15,000 bases of DNA from Symbiodinium natans (GCA_905221605.1 CAJNDS010002308.1:372501-387500), one strand, 5' to 3'. Numbered from the stretch's first letter, positions 6,091 through 12,303 are shown. Numbers and translations: made by a program. The notes: generated by a model not told the origin, from the sequence alone.

Positions 6091-6177
6091 GTGAAAAGTA
6101 CTGAAATCGAGCTGAGGGCTTGTGCCCTGAAGGTTGAGTTGAGGGATCCTGTGGCGGTCAGGGCTTATACTCCTAGA
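6091..6177 (+). CDS. Exon-like island, unknown protein
   Basis: Open for 29 codons to TGA at 6178, reading VKSTEIELRACALKVELRDP then VAVRAYTPR. The alternating pattern is beta-strand-like. There is no good acceptor just upstream (the CCCTAAA tract has no AG there), which weakens it. Unrecognised. Confidence 0.33.
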
Positions 6178-6202
6178 TGATAGACTACCTTAGGGCTCCA
6201 CG

Positions 6203-6262
6203 GGCCCTCCTGCAGAGGGACTGGTACCTCCTAAGGAGGGTTCTGGGGTCTCAATTCCTGGG
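6203..6262 (+). CDS. Exon-like island, short
   Basis: After CTGCAG the frame reads RDWYLLRRVLGSQFLGF to TGA. Aromatic and basic content is plausible. Short and unrecognised. Confidence 0.25.
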
Positions 6263-6288
6263 GTTTTGAGGGCCCAAGAGCCTTAGGG

Positions 6289-6449
6289 TAGGACCCAGAG
6301 TAGGCCTTTATCCCCCCTTGTTTTTTTAGGAATTAGCTTCCCTTATCAGCCTCTTTCGACCTCAACCCCTAAACCCTAAACCCTAAACCCTAAACCCTAA
6401 ACCCTAAACCCTAAACCCTTTTTTGTTCCCAGGTTGCTCTTGGGTCTGG
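6289..6449. mobile_element. MITE-like family 3, copy C, interrupted by a telomeric array
   Basis: The left end TAGGACCCAGAGTAGGCC and the right end GCTCTTGGGTCT match copy B. The left interior TTCCCTTATCAGCCTCTTT and right interior TTCCCAGGTTGCTC also align. Where copies B and D have AAAAAAGGGCACC, this copy instead has a CCCTAAA array (6363-6419). Confidence 0.7.
6363..6419 (+). repeat. CCCTAAA array inside a MITE-like element
   Basis: Eight units, almost perfect, replacing about 13 bp of the family 3 consensus between its two halves. Confidence 0.95.
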
Positions 6450-6531
6450 TAGCACGTCGTCCCCCCGACTCCCAAATCCGGTTCAAAGGGCTGTAAGGCA
6501 CTGTGACATTAAATGGGGGTTCTGGGGTCCG

Positions 6532-6602
6532 GGTTTAGGGTTTAGGGTTTAGGGTTTAGGGTTTAGGGTTTAGGGTTTAGGGTTTAGGGTTTAGGGTTTA
6601 GA
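6532..6602 (+). repeat. TTTAGGG array
   Basis: Ten near-perfect units. Confidence 0.96.
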
Positions 6603-6785
6603 GTTTCAGCGCTGTTGGTTTGAAAAAAGTGTGCTCTTCATTTTTTTTGGGCCCTCATCCCTATACAACCCTAAAACACACGCCAGACATTCGATCATTT
6701 CATCCGGCCTTCGAATCCAACCCCCAGATAGGGGTTTCCGAAAATATGGGACCTCTAATATCCCAAAATGGTAGAATGCCCTTAT
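6603..6785 (+). other. Non-repeat stretch with weak open frames
   Basis: A frame after TTTCAG (6604-6609) stays open for about 52 codons and starts RCWFEKSVLFIFFGPSS, but codons are AT-rich and unbiased. A shorter candidate, TFDHFIRPSNPTPR, follows GCCAG near 6690. Neither is strong. Confidence 0.25.
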
Positions 6786-6787
6786 AC

Positions 6788-6866
6788 TAAGGACCCTAAA
6801 CCCTACATCCTAAACCCTGCTGTAAACCCTAAACCCTAAGCCCTGGACCCTAAACCCGAAACCCTA
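6788..6866 (+). repeat. Degenerate CCCTAAA tract
   Basis: About nine interrupted units, including CCCTACA and CCCTAAG variants. Confidence 0.85.
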
Positions 6867-6906
6867 AGGACCCAGTGAGGTACCCCCTGACTTCGGAAAC
6901 CCCCAG

Positions 6907-7012
6907 ATTCGCCCATGGCCGAGGAGATGGCAACGTGGCTCTGCGAAGCGTGGCGAGCCCCTTCCACTACTTCCACGCCGCCGCGTCCGGCGGAAACGTC
7001 ACGTTCCCTGGC
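6907..7012 (+). CDS. Exon-like island, unknown protein (strong)
   Basis: Follows CCCCCAG at 6900-6906. The frame from 6908 reads FAHGRGDGNVALRSVASPFH then YFHAAASGGNVTFPG. Third positions are overwhelmingly C or G (TTC CAC TAC TTC CAC GCC GCC GCG), the strongest codon bias in the window after the Cys-rich exon. The other two plus frames are also open (one contains PMAEEMATWLCEAWRA), but their bias is weaker. The Gly/Asn-rich aromatic segment would suit a secreted or beta-rich domain; that is speculation. Ends at a CCCTAAA array. Confidence 0.5.
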
Positions 7013-7147
7013 CTAAACCCTAAACCCTAAACCCTAAACCCTAAACCCTAACCCCCAACCCCCAAACCCTAAACCCTAAACCCTAAACCCTAAACCCTAA
7101 ACCCTAAACCCTAAACCCTAAACCCTAAACCCTAAACCCTAAACCCT
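7013..7147 (+). repeat. CCCTAAA array (longest nearly uniform block)
   Basis: About 19 units, perfect except for a CCCCCAA pair near 7050. Confidence 0.97.
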
Positions 7148-7190
7148 ACTGAAGCCCTCGACCCGATAACCCAAGTGAGCAGGGACCCTA

Positions 7191-7286
7191 TGCAAGTAGG
7201 GGCACCCCTCGAACACTACAAACTTTAGCTCGCAGAGCTTAATAAGACATTAATCCCTCTTTAGGGCCCCTACACCCCTACTTAAG
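7191..7286. mobile_element. Possible inverted-repeat element, ends GCAAGTAGGGG
   Basis: GCAAGTAGGGGCACCCC at the left faces CCCCTACACCCCTACTTAA at the right. ACAAGTAGGGG also occurs alone near 10515 and 13739, so this may be a dispersed terminus. Confidence 0.4.
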
Positions 7287-7322
7287 AGCAGCGGGACCCC
7301 TAGTTGTACCCGAATTGACCAG

Positions 7323-7418
7323 AAACCCCCTAAACCCTGAACCCTGAGACCTAAACCCTAAACCCTAAACCCTAAACCCTAAACCCTAAACCCTAAACCC
7401 TAAACCCTAAACCCTAAC
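7323..7418 (+). repeat. CCCTAAA array
   Basis: About 12 units, mostly perfect. Confidence 0.96.
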
Positions 7419-7432
7419 AAACACCCTTAACC

Positions 7433-7516
7433 GTTAACATCCTGTACTTGATCATACATGAGGCCGTTGTAGGGGTCAGGGGCCCTTCAGAGTCGGAAAA
7501 CAGAAGCCGGCATCTA
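7433..7516 (+). CDS. Exon-like island, unknown protein
   Basis: In frame from 7433 it reads VNILYLIIHEAVVGVRGPSE then SENRSRHL to TAA at 7517. A hydrophobic start followed by a polar tail is protein-like. No AG immediately upstream; the frame opens out of the CCCTAAA array. Confidence 0.35.
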
Positions 7517-7578
7517 TAACATGAGCTGTGGGGTGTTTTTTGTATTCGGTTTAGGGTTTGGGGTTTTGGGGTTTAGGG

Positions 7579-7669
7579 TTTGGGGTTTGGGGTTTGGGGT
7601 TTGGGGTTTGGGGTTTGGGGTTTGGGGTTTGGGGTTTGGGGTTTGGGGTTTGGGGTTTGGGGTTTGGGG
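7579..7669 (+). repeat. Perfect TTTGGGG array, 13 units
   Basis: Exactly 13 tandem TTTGGGG heptamers, preceded by TTTAGGG units from about 7548. The open frame through it encodes a repetitive Gly/Phe/Val/Trp peptide and is an artefact. Confidence 0.97.
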
Positions 7670-7670
7670 C

Positions 7671-7718
7671 TCTTATCTACACGGCGCAGCCCATGCCTGG
7701 CTGCTCGACTTTGTTCAG
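7671..7718 (+). CDS. Exon-like island, unknown protein
   Basis: The 48 bp between the TTTGGGG array and a TTTAGGG array read SYLHGAAHAWLLDFVQ with strong C/G third positions (CAC GGC GCA GCC CAT GCC TGG CTG CTC GAC). GTTCAG|GG closes it. No clear acceptor, as the array lacks AG near its end. Confidence 0.38.
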
Positions 7719-7801
7719 GGTTTAGGGTTTAGGGTCTAGGGTTTAGGGCTTAGGGCTTAGGGTTTAGGGTTTAGGGTTTAGGGCTTAGGCTTAGGGCTTA
7801 G
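7719..7801 (+). repeat. TTTAGGG/TTAGGGC tract
   Basis: About 12 units. The right part shifts to GGGCTTA and GGCTTA variants and ends TTAG against the next island. Confidence 0.92.
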
Positions 7802-7860
7802 GCCATCGGACTCGAAATCCCGAAGCCCATTCCGCTAAACCTGGGCTCTCTAACTCCTAG
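7802..7860 (+). CDS. Exon-like island with repeat-derived acceptor and CTAG|GTTTTC donor
   Basis: Begins after GGCTTAG and ends at CCTAG|GT. The frame from 7802 reads AIGLEIPKPIPLNLGSL then TPR. Both borders fit splice dinucleotides and the frame is open throughout. Proline-rich and unrecognised. Confidence 0.42.
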
Positions 7861-7918
7861 GTTTTCTTTTGGGGTTTAGGGAAATTGGGAGTATGAGGTT
7901 TGTTGGGGGGATGATGCG

Positions 7919-8020
7919 GGAACCCTAAACCCTAAACTTTGCCCTAAACCCTAAACCCTAAACCCTAAACCCTAAACCCTAAACCCTAAACCCTAATTTA
8001 AACCCTAAACCCTAAACCCC
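7919..8020 (+). repeat. CCCTAAA array
   Basis: About 13 units with two short interruptions. Confidence 0.95.
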
Positions 8021-8023
8021 CAG

Positions 8024-8118
8024 CTGGTGCCCACGAGAGGTGCGGAGGCTCGGCCTCAGTGCCCTCCAGCAGCTGGCATGGCTTTCGCTTTCGTGCGAAG
8101 GACCGATGAAGGGACTGT
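8024..8118 (+). CDS. Exon-like island, unknown protein (strong borders)
   Basis: Starts after AAACCCCCAG. The frame beginning at the first base reads LVPTRGAEARPQCPPAAGMA then FAFVRRTDEGTV. The next frame is also open (WCPREVRRLGLSALQQLAWL). The first has more purine-initial codons (GGT GCG GAG GCT ... GAT GAA GGG), so I favour it. CpG-rich, unlike the flanks. Unrecognised. Confidence 0.45.
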
Positions 8119-8206
8119 TAGGGTTTAGGGTTTAGGGTTTAGGGTCTAGGGTTTAGGGTTTAGGGTTTAGGGTTTAGGGTTTAGGGTTTAGGGTTTAGGG
8201 TTTTGG
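8116..8206 (+). repeat. TTTAGGG array
   Basis: About 13 units, nearly perfect. Confidence 0.96.
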
Positions 8207-8217
8207 GACTTCAATGG

Positions 8218-8312
8218 GGAACCCCAACCGGGAAGCAACAAAAACACAGTAGGAACATAGTCGGAATATACCTACCTGCTATGTTCTTGGGGCTGCCTGT
8301 TTGGGGTTACCG
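8218..8312. mobile_element. MITE-like hairpin, family 5 (single copy)
   Basis: The outer inverted repeat AACCCCAA...GG faces TTGGGGTTAC. An inner pair, GGAACATAG and CTATGTTCT, continues the stem, giving an interrupted hairpin of about 95 bp. No second copy in the window. Confidence 0.5.
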
Positions 8313-8356
8313 TTAGGATCCTTGTAACAAATAGGATGTGGGATGTCCCCTTGCAG

Positions 8357-8395
8357 GAATGGAGCAAGAAACCGCAGGTGCTAGAGAAGAAAGAG
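8357..8395 (+). CDS. Exon-like island, short, charged
   Basis: Follows CCCCTTGCAG, an excellent 3' splice site. Reads EWSKKPQVLEKKE to TAG at 8396. Highly charged. The following GAGTAG|GA could serve as a border. Confidence 0.38.
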
Positions 8396-8449
8396 TAGGA
8401 TGTAAGGTGTGGCCCTCAAAGACTGCAAGTCAACCCTTAACTAATTGGT

Positions 8450-8516
8450 CGGGTTTAGGGTTTAGGGTTCAGGTTTTATGGTTCAGGGTTTCGGGTTTAG
8501 GATTTAGGGTTTAGGG
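8450..8516 (+). repeat. Degenerate TTTAGGG tract
   Basis: About nine units with TTCAGGT, TTCGGGT and TTTAGGA variants. Confidence 0.88.
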
Positions 8517-8524
8517 CCATTTAG

Positions 8525-8607
8525 ACTTGCCGGTGCTACTCGCGGAGGAGCTAGAGATGGATCAGATGGGGATGATGCTGGCCAGCGTCGACTTTGGCGT
8601 GACTCAG
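8525..8607 (+). CDS. Exon-like island, acidic helical segment (strong)
   Basis: Follows CATTTAG (AG at 8523-8524). Reads LPVLLAEELEMDQMGMMLAS then VDFGVTQ to TAG at 8608. The acidic, Leu/Met-rich reading looks like a real helix, with G/C third positions (CTC GCG GAG GAG). Closed by CAGTAG|GT. Unrecognised. Confidence 0.48.
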
Positions 8608-8629
8608 TAGGTCAAGGGGTTAAGACTCG

Positions 8630-8745
8630 TACCCTGGCTTTCTTCTGGCTGGCTCTTAGGACTTTGTTTTTTTGGTATTTGCAGGAACTACAATAAGGGG
8701 CCTAAAAGTTAAACTTTTAAGAGAGGCTAGGAAGTCAGCCAGGTA
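8630..8745. mobile_element. MITE-like family 4, copy A
   Basis: The left end TACCCTGGCTTTCTTC faces the right end GAAGTCAGCCAGGTA. The interior has TCTTAGGACTTTG, CAATAAGGGGCC and the palindrome AAAAGTTAAACTTTT. Copy B at 9853-9967 matches block by block at about the same length (115-116 bp). Confidence 0.75.
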
Positions 8746-8768
8746 AGGTTGTGACCTCAAAGCTATAC

Positions 8769-8808
8769 TCCTAAACCCTAAACCCTAAACCCTAAACCCT
8801 AAACCCTT
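8769..8808 (+). repeat. CCCTAAA array
   Basis: Five perfect units shortly to the right of the MITE-like element. Confidence 0.94.
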
Positions 8809-8918
8809 AATATGGCCCTTAATATTCCCTTAGCGGATCTTGTAAAAAAGGGTGCCCAAACCCAAGGGTACCACCTCAGCAGTCCGAGGTAGAGTCCCTT
8901 GAATAGATGCCACAGCGG

Positions 8919-9052
8919 TTTAGGGTTTAGGGTTTAGGGTTTAGGGTTTAGGGTTTAGGGTTTAGGGTTTAGGGTTTAGGGTTTAGGGTTTAGGGTTTCG
9001 GTTTGGGGTTTGGGGTTTAGGGTTTAGGGTTTAGGGTTTAGGGTTTAGGGGG
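8919..9052 (+). repeat. TTTAGGG array
   Basis: About 19 units, perfect except for TTTCGG and two TTTGGGG units near 9000. Confidence 0.97.
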
Positions 9053-9144
9053 TTTCACAGGGCAACTCCTTGCTGGGGTTAATTAGTATGCGAACCTTCA
9101 GGCGCTGAAGTTCAGGGGATTCCAGCGAAGGGGCCGTTATTTAG

Positions 9145-9207
9145 AGAACTGCTCATCTGACGGATGCAGCGTATCAGGGGAACCTCATCCTCACTTCTGT
9201 AGATGAT
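9145..9207 (+). CDS. Exon-like island, unknown protein
   Basis: Follows TTATTTAG (9137-9144). Reads RTAHLTDAAYQGNLILTSVD to TGA at 9208 with balanced, codon-like usage. A GTAG near the end gives a donor. A second open frame (ENCSSDGCSVSGEPHPHFC) overlaps. The preceding 9053-9140 may hold part of the same exon (ALKFRGFQRRGRY is open after TTCAG). Confidence 0.42.
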
Positions 9208-9234
9208 TGAACCTAAGCCCTTTAGATTCGGGAC

Positions 9235-9355
9235 ACAAATTTCAAGCCTAAACACCCTAAGCGCCCTAAACTCTAAACGCCCTCAGCACCCTCAGCGCCC
9301 TAAGCACCCTCACCCTAACCCCCAAACCCTAAACCCTAAACCCGAAACCGTAAAC
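9235..9355 (+). repeat. Diverged CCCTAA-like tract
   Basis: Units such as CACCCTAAG, CGCCCTAAA and CACCCTCAG make an irregular 9-bp pattern before normal CCCTAAA units. Confidence 0.75.
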
Positions 9356-9366
9356 CTCTGCGGCAG

Positions 9367-9450
9367 CACCCGAGGTGATCCTCCGTGTCGATGCAGGCGG
9401 CTCCTGCGGCTGGGAAGCGTGGGAGGATCTCACGGGGCCTTTGGGCTGTT
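9367..9450 (+). CDS. Exon-like island, unknown protein (strong)
   Basis: Follows CTGCGGCAG. The frame reads PEVILRVDAGGSCGWEAWED then LTGPLGCF and closes in the repeat (TAG at 9459). C/G third positions dominate (ATC CTC CGT GTC GAT GCA GGC GGC TCC TGC GGC TGG). The other open frame is an Arg/Cys-rich reading with poorer codons. Trp, Gly and acidic residues look like a folded domain; no family recognised. Confidence 0.5.
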
Positions 9451-9550
9451 TTAGGGCTTAGGCCCTAAATCCAAAACCCTAAACCCTAAACCCGATAAAC
9501 TGAAAAACCTTAACCCTATAGACTATAGACCCTAAATCCTAAACCCTAAG
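9448..9550 (+). repeat. Mixed diverged CCCTAAA tract
   Basis: CCCTAAA, ACCTTAA and GACCCTAAA units, irregular. Confidence 0.8.
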
Positions 9551-9593
9551 TACACCGTGGGGTTTGGGGTTGGGTGCACCGCCTTCTCGGCAG

Positions 9594-9643
9594 GATGGCA
9601 GCAACGTCTCCCAGCACACGATCTTTGTTGCACAGGCTCCTGG
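9594..9643 (+). CDS. Exon-like island, unknown protein (strong)
   Basis: Follows TTCTCGGCAG at 9584-9593. Reads DGSNVSQHTIFVAQAPG with codons GGC AGC AAC GTC TCC CAG CAC ACG ATC. GCACAG|GC at 9635 is a classic AG|GC donor, and the array also offers GG|GT. It continues no recognised family. Confidence 0.48.
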
Positions 9644-9784
9644 GGTTTAGGGCTAGGGTTTAGGGTTTAGGGCTAGGGTTTAGGGTTTAGGGTTTAGGGT
9701 TTAGGGTTTAGGGTTTAGGGTTTAGGGTTTAGGGTTTAGGATTTAGGGTTTAGGGGTTCAGGGTTTAGGGTTTTGAGTTAGGGT
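9641..9784 (+). repeat. TTTAGGG array
   Basis: About 18 units, including alternating GGGCTAGGGTTTA near the start and otherwise near perfect. Confidence 0.95.
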
Positions 9785-9800
9785 CCAAGATTTTGGGCAC

Positions 9801-9850
9801 AGGCAACCCATGGATTCCACGCCCAAGGTAATCCAAGCTGCAGACACTCT
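9801..9850 (+). CDS. Exon-like island truncated by an element
   Basis: Follows GGGCACAG. One frame reads QPMDSTPKVIQAADTLN up to the left end of the adjacent MITE-like copy; another reads ATHGFHAQ to a CAAG|GTAATC donor, which is a very good consensus. Short, frame undecided. Confidence 0.33.
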
Positions 9851-9852
9851 TA

Positions 9853-9967
9853 ACTTGGCTTTCTTCTGCCTGGCCCTTAGGACTTTAACTTTTTTAGGTT
9901 TTCGTAGAAACTACAACAAGGAGCCTAAAAGTTAAACTTTTTGGAGGGGTTCAGAAGTCAGCCAAGT
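9853..9967. mobile_element. MITE-like family 4, copy B
   Basis: ACTTGGCTTTCTTC faces GAAGTCAGCCAAGT (14 bp, two mismatches). The interior shares CCCTTAGGACTTT, CTACAACAAGGAGCC and AAAAGTTAAACTTTT with copy A. Confidence 0.75.
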
Positions 9968-9993
9968 ACATCCATCGTCCGAGGCCCTTACAG

Positions 9994-10057
9994 CCTCAGC
10001 ATCACGGGTCTCACATGTCCAACTTTGAGACTCTAATTACGACAGCACTCAAGATAG
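9994..10057 (+). CDS. Exon-like island, unknown protein
   Basis: Follows CCCTTACAG and is closed by ATAG|GTTTAG. Reads PQHHGSHMSNFETLITTALK then IG, with no stop in frame. Good borders on both sides. Unrecognised. Confidence 0.45.
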
Positions 10058-10085
10058 GTTTAGGGCTTGTGGGTGAAAGACCGCA

Positions 10086-10290
10086 AGCCCCAGGACCCTG
10101 AACCCTTGAACCCCTAGACCCCCAGACCCCAGGACCCCTAAACCCCTAAACCCCAAAACCCCTAAACCCCTAAACCCTAAACCCCTAAACCCTAAACCCC
10201 TAAACCCCAAATACCCCTAAACCCCAAATACCCCTAAACCCCAAATACCCCTAAACCCCAAATACCCCTAAACCCCAAATACCAAATCCC
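10086..10290 (+). repeat. CCCCTAAA tract ending in a 17-bp repeat
   Basis: Diverged CCCCTAAA/CCCCAAAA units lead into five perfect 17-bp units (CCCCTAAACCCCAAATA) at 10197-10281. The unit is a fusion of two heptamer variants plus three bases. Confidence 0.95.
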
Positions 10291-10335
10291 AACATCCTGA
10301 AGCCCGAAATCTCCATCGAAGCATCAGGGATCTCC
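10285..10335 (+). CDS. Exon-like island with GTAAAC donor
   Basis: Open as NPNILKPEISIEASGIS (first residue in repeat-derived sequence) with ATC TCC ATC GAA codons, ending at TCC|GTAAAC, a good donor. No AG acceptor, since the upstream 17-bp repeat has none. Incomplete evidence. Confidence 0.33.
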
Positions 10336-10386
10336 GTAAACCCTAAACCGTCAGCCCTAAACCCTGAGCCCCTGCTGCTTTTTCGA

Positions 10387-10498
10387 CTAGGATGCCCAGT
10401 AGTACCCTTATTCCCTTTTTGGTAGGTTTCGGTTCCCTTATAAACCCCTTTAAGACAAAAAAAGGGCACCCTTTTTCATCCTAGGTTACTGGGCAACC
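10387..10498. mobile_element. MITE-like family 3, copy D
   Basis: GATGCCCAGTA at 10391 faces TACTGGGCAAC at 10487. The interior has CGGTTCCCTTATAAACCCC, TTAAGACAAAAAAAGGGCACC and TTTCATCCTAGGTTACT, matching copy B. The termini differ from copy B (GCCCAGTA against ACCCAGAGTA). A minus-strand open frame over it is not a gene. Confidence 0.7.
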
Positions 10499-10597
10499 CT
10501 ACAGTCCCAGAGATACAAGTAGGGGCCCCCCGGTTTTGAGTGTCCTAGGCTGTGTTTTTAGTCGTATTCTGTAGGTTTTTTACTTCCTTAACTAGAG

Positions 10598-10757
10598 TGT
10601 GTAGGGTTTAGGGTTTACAGTTTAGTGTTTAGTCAGGGTTTGGTTTAGGGTTCAGGGTTCAGGGTTCAGGGTTCAGGGTTCAGGGTTCAGGGTTTAGGGT
10701 TTAGAGTTTAGGGTTTAGGGTTTAGGGTTTGTGGTTTGGGGTATGGGGTTTAGGGTT
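10598..10757 (+). repeat. TTTAGGG array with six TTCAGGG units
   Basis: Mostly TTTAGGG. A block at 10651-10692 is six tandem TTCAGGG. Ends GGTTCAG against the next island. Confidence 0.93.
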
Positions 10758-10760
10758 CAG

Positions 10761-10850
10761 GATGCGAACCTCATCCGCTCAAGAACGCCCGTTCCAGGAT
10801 CTCTCCACAGCCGCATCCTCCAACGCCCCCGGCTCTTCAAGAATTTGAGA
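10761..10850 (+). CDS. Exon-like island, basic
   Basis: Begins after GGGTTCAG, an acceptor made by a telomeric variant unit. Reads DANLIRSRTPVPGSLHSRIL then QRPRLFKNLR with C-rich third positions. A second frame opens with ATG at 10762 (MRTSSAQERPFQDLSTAASS, stop TGA at 10846). Both are credible. Confidence 0.43.
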
Positions 10851-10863
10851 GTCGGGGTTGAGG

Positions 10864-10924
10864 GGTTTTAGGGTTTAGGGTTTAGGGTTTCAGGGTTTTA
10901 GGGTTTAGGGTTTAGGGTCTAGGA
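10864..10924 (+). repeat. TTTAGGG array
   Basis: About eight units with TTTCAGGG and TTTTAGGG length variants. Confidence 0.92.
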
Positions 10925-10929
10925 GGCTT

Positions 10930-11080
10930 TTGGGCACTTGGGTTTCCGACAATGACTGTAGGGGTGGGTCCTCGTACGGGGGTTTATGCTCCACTGGGGG
11001 GAGTGGGGGCGGCGATCAAAGCGTGATGTTTTTTGTTTTGGAAACTACCACACCCCAAGCCTTAAAGCCTAGGCACGATT
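10930..11080 (+). other. Non-repeat stretch, weak frame
   Basis: One frame is open throughout (reads VSDNDCRGGSSYGGLC early), but G-rich codons and a low-complexity Gly/Ser reading make it doubtful. No clear borders. Confidence 0.25.
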
Positions 11081-11084
11081 GCAG

Positions 11085-11130
11085 GAACCTTACAACCCTA
11101 CTTCAACTGGAGGGCCCGGCTACTCCTAAG
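11085..11130 (+). CDS. Micro-exon candidate, GCAG acceptor and AAG|GT donor
   Basis: Follows GATTGCAG and ends at CCTAAG|GTCTAG, so both borders are good. The frame NLTTLLQLEGPATPK runs exactly to the donor. The frame EPYNPTSTGGPGYS meets a TAA just before it. 46 bp; unrecognised. Confidence 0.4.
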
Positions 11131-11190
11131 GTCTAGAGAGGTTGAGGGTTTGGGGTTTAGGGACTTGGGGAAGACAGTCGGAAGAGGTAG

Positions 11191-11312
11191 GCTAGGCACG
11201 GCGCATCGCGGTTCGGTGGTCAGTGCAATGTTTGTTTTTCGTTGGTGAGTGTGGGTGCAAAGTGTCTGGAACATCTGACGAAGCTTCTCCAAGCCTTTGT
11301 CGACTATGGCCC
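11191..11312 (+). CDS. Exon-like island, Cys-containing (strong)
   Basis: Follows AGAGGTAG. Open for about 40 codons, reading ARHGASRFGGQCNVCFSLVS then VGAKCLEHLTKLLQAFVDYG, before entering a CCCTAAA array. The right half looks like an amphipathic helix. CNVC is a Cys-x2-Cys pair. This is the second longest coding-like island. A minus-strand frame across it is a shadow. Confidence 0.48.
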
Positions 11313-11362
11313 AAACCCTGAACCCTAAACCCTAAACCCTAAACCCTAAACCCTAAACCACA
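11311..11362 (+). repeat. CCCTAAA array
   Basis: Seven units, nearly perfect, ending AAACCACAG against the next island. Confidence 0.95.
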
Positions 11363-11363
11363 G

Positions 11364-11447
11364 AAAGACAATGCCAGTCTAAAGCCGTACAATTCCGAAG
11401 CCCCGGCAGAGCTCCGAAGTCGGGAGATTTCGCTTCCACCCTCCTTA
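11364..11447 (+). CDS. Exon-like island, unknown protein (strong)
   Basis: Follows AAACCACAG (11355-11363). Reads KDNASLKPYNSEAPAELRSR then EISLPPSLK without stop. Polar, proline-containing and convincing as a linker. Closed by a CCCCAAA-type tract. Confidence 0.46.
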
Positions 11448-11550
11448 AAAACCCAAACCCCAAACCCTGAACCCCAAACCCTCACCCCAAACCCCAAGCC
11501 GTAAACCCCAAACTCTAAACCTTAAACCCTAAACCCTGAACTCACCCTAA
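11446..11550 (+). repeat. Degenerate CCCCAAA/CCCTAAA tract
   Basis: About 14 mixed units with CCCTGAA and CCCTCA variants. Confidence 0.88.
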
Positions 11551-11558
11551 ACCCGAAG

Positions 11559-11645
11559 CCGAGCAACGCCTCGAAAATCGAGGCTGCCATCGTCGACCAG
11601 GACGGAGGAGAGATTGGCTCTCCAGCCGGAGCACCTTTCGCTGCA
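11559..11645 (+). CDS. Exon-like island, acidic loop-like segment (strong)
   Basis: Follows ACCCGAAG. Reads PSNASKIEAAIVDQDGGEIG then SPAGAPFAA to TAG at 11646. Strong C/G third positions (AAC GCC TCG AAA ATC GAG GCT GCC ATC GTC GAC CAG GAC). DQDGGE resembles a Ca-binding loop fragment, but the full EF-hand spacing is not seen, so I do not call one. Confidence 0.48.
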
Positions 11646-11658
11646 TAGGACTCTCATG

Positions 11659-11800
11659 GGTAGGGTTTAGGGTTTAGGGTGTAGGGTGTAGGGTTTAGTG
11701 TTTAGGGTTTAGGGTTTAGGGTTTACGGTTTACGGTTTAGGGTTTCGGGTTTGGGGTTTAGGGTTTAGGGTTTAGGGTTTACGGCTACGTTTAGGGTTCA
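11659..11800 (+). repeat. TTTAGGG array, variants TTTACGG and TGTAGGG
   Basis: About 18 units; variants cluster in pairs (TGTAGGGTGTAGGG and TTTACGGTTTACGG). Confidence 0.93.
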
Positions 11801-11801
11801 T

Positions 11802-11814
11802 GGGGGGGGGGGGG
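11802..11814 (+). repeat. G13 homopolymer
   Basis: Thirteen G. The following 11815-11945 is unrecognised unique sequence with a short open reading (EPWGSLRSLRKTLG) after CTAG. Confidence 0.85.
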
Positions 11815-11944
11815 TAGGTACCTAGGGAACCTTGGGGAAGCTTAAGGAGCCTGAGGAAGACCTTGGGGTAAATACCCCCCTTGAACCACCCCCTCCCTTA
11901 AGAGACCTGTAAGTGCCGTATGATCTTTGGGGTGAGAAGATCCT

Positions 11945-12135
11945 GGTTCAGGTTTTAGGGGTTTTAGGGTTTCGAGGGTTTTAAGGGCTTAAGGGTTTTG
12001 AGGGTTTTTGAGAGCTTCTGAGGGTTCATAGGGTTTGTAGGATTTAAGGTTCAGGGTTTGGGGCTTCGGGTCGAGGGTGCGGGGGTTCAGGCGTGGGGTG
12101 GAAGGTTTAGGGGTTTGGGGTCTAGAGAAGGGGTC
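11945..12135 (+). repeat. Highly degenerate TTTAGGG-like tract
   Basis: GGGTTTT, GAGGGTTTT, AAGGGCTT and GGGTTCA units of changing length, an old decayed array. Confidence 0.7.
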
Positions 12136-12215
12136 TTGGGTCTAGAAAGAACAGGTTCAGGGTACTTCCTTCAAACGGCCAAGCCCCTAAACCCCAAACC
12201 CTAGACTCTAGACTC

Positions 12216-12303
12216 TACAACAAGGGGTCCCCCCTTGCTCGATTAACTTTAGGTAAATTACGGGAGTTATCAACCCTAAATAGTAGCACTTATATCCCAC
12301 CTG
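12216..12303. mobile_element. Family 1-like element, inverted and diverged
   Basis: Read on the minus strand, it follows the block order of the 391-516 element: GGGGCCC-like end, GTTATAAG-like motifs, TTAACT, and a CCCCTTG..GTAG end. By eye it is at best moderately similar. Confidence 0.4.

Noticed and set aside
7521-7739. A 72-codon plus-strand frame
   Set aside because: Most of it translates the TTTGGGG array into a Gly/Phe/Val/Trp repeat. Only the 7671-7718 part has coding character.
9203-9454. An 83-codon plus-strand frame
   Set aside because: Its middle is CCCTAA-type repeat (Pro/Asn/Thr/Lys). The right part overlaps the better-biased alternative frame at 9367-9450.
10251-10469. A 72-codon minus-strand frame
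   Set aside because: It covers the 17-bp repeat and the family 3 element, with no coding signal.
11559-11645. EF-hand calcium loop
   Set aside because: DQDGGE recalls part of such a loop, but the required 12-residue spacing of acidic residues and flanking helices is not present in the island.
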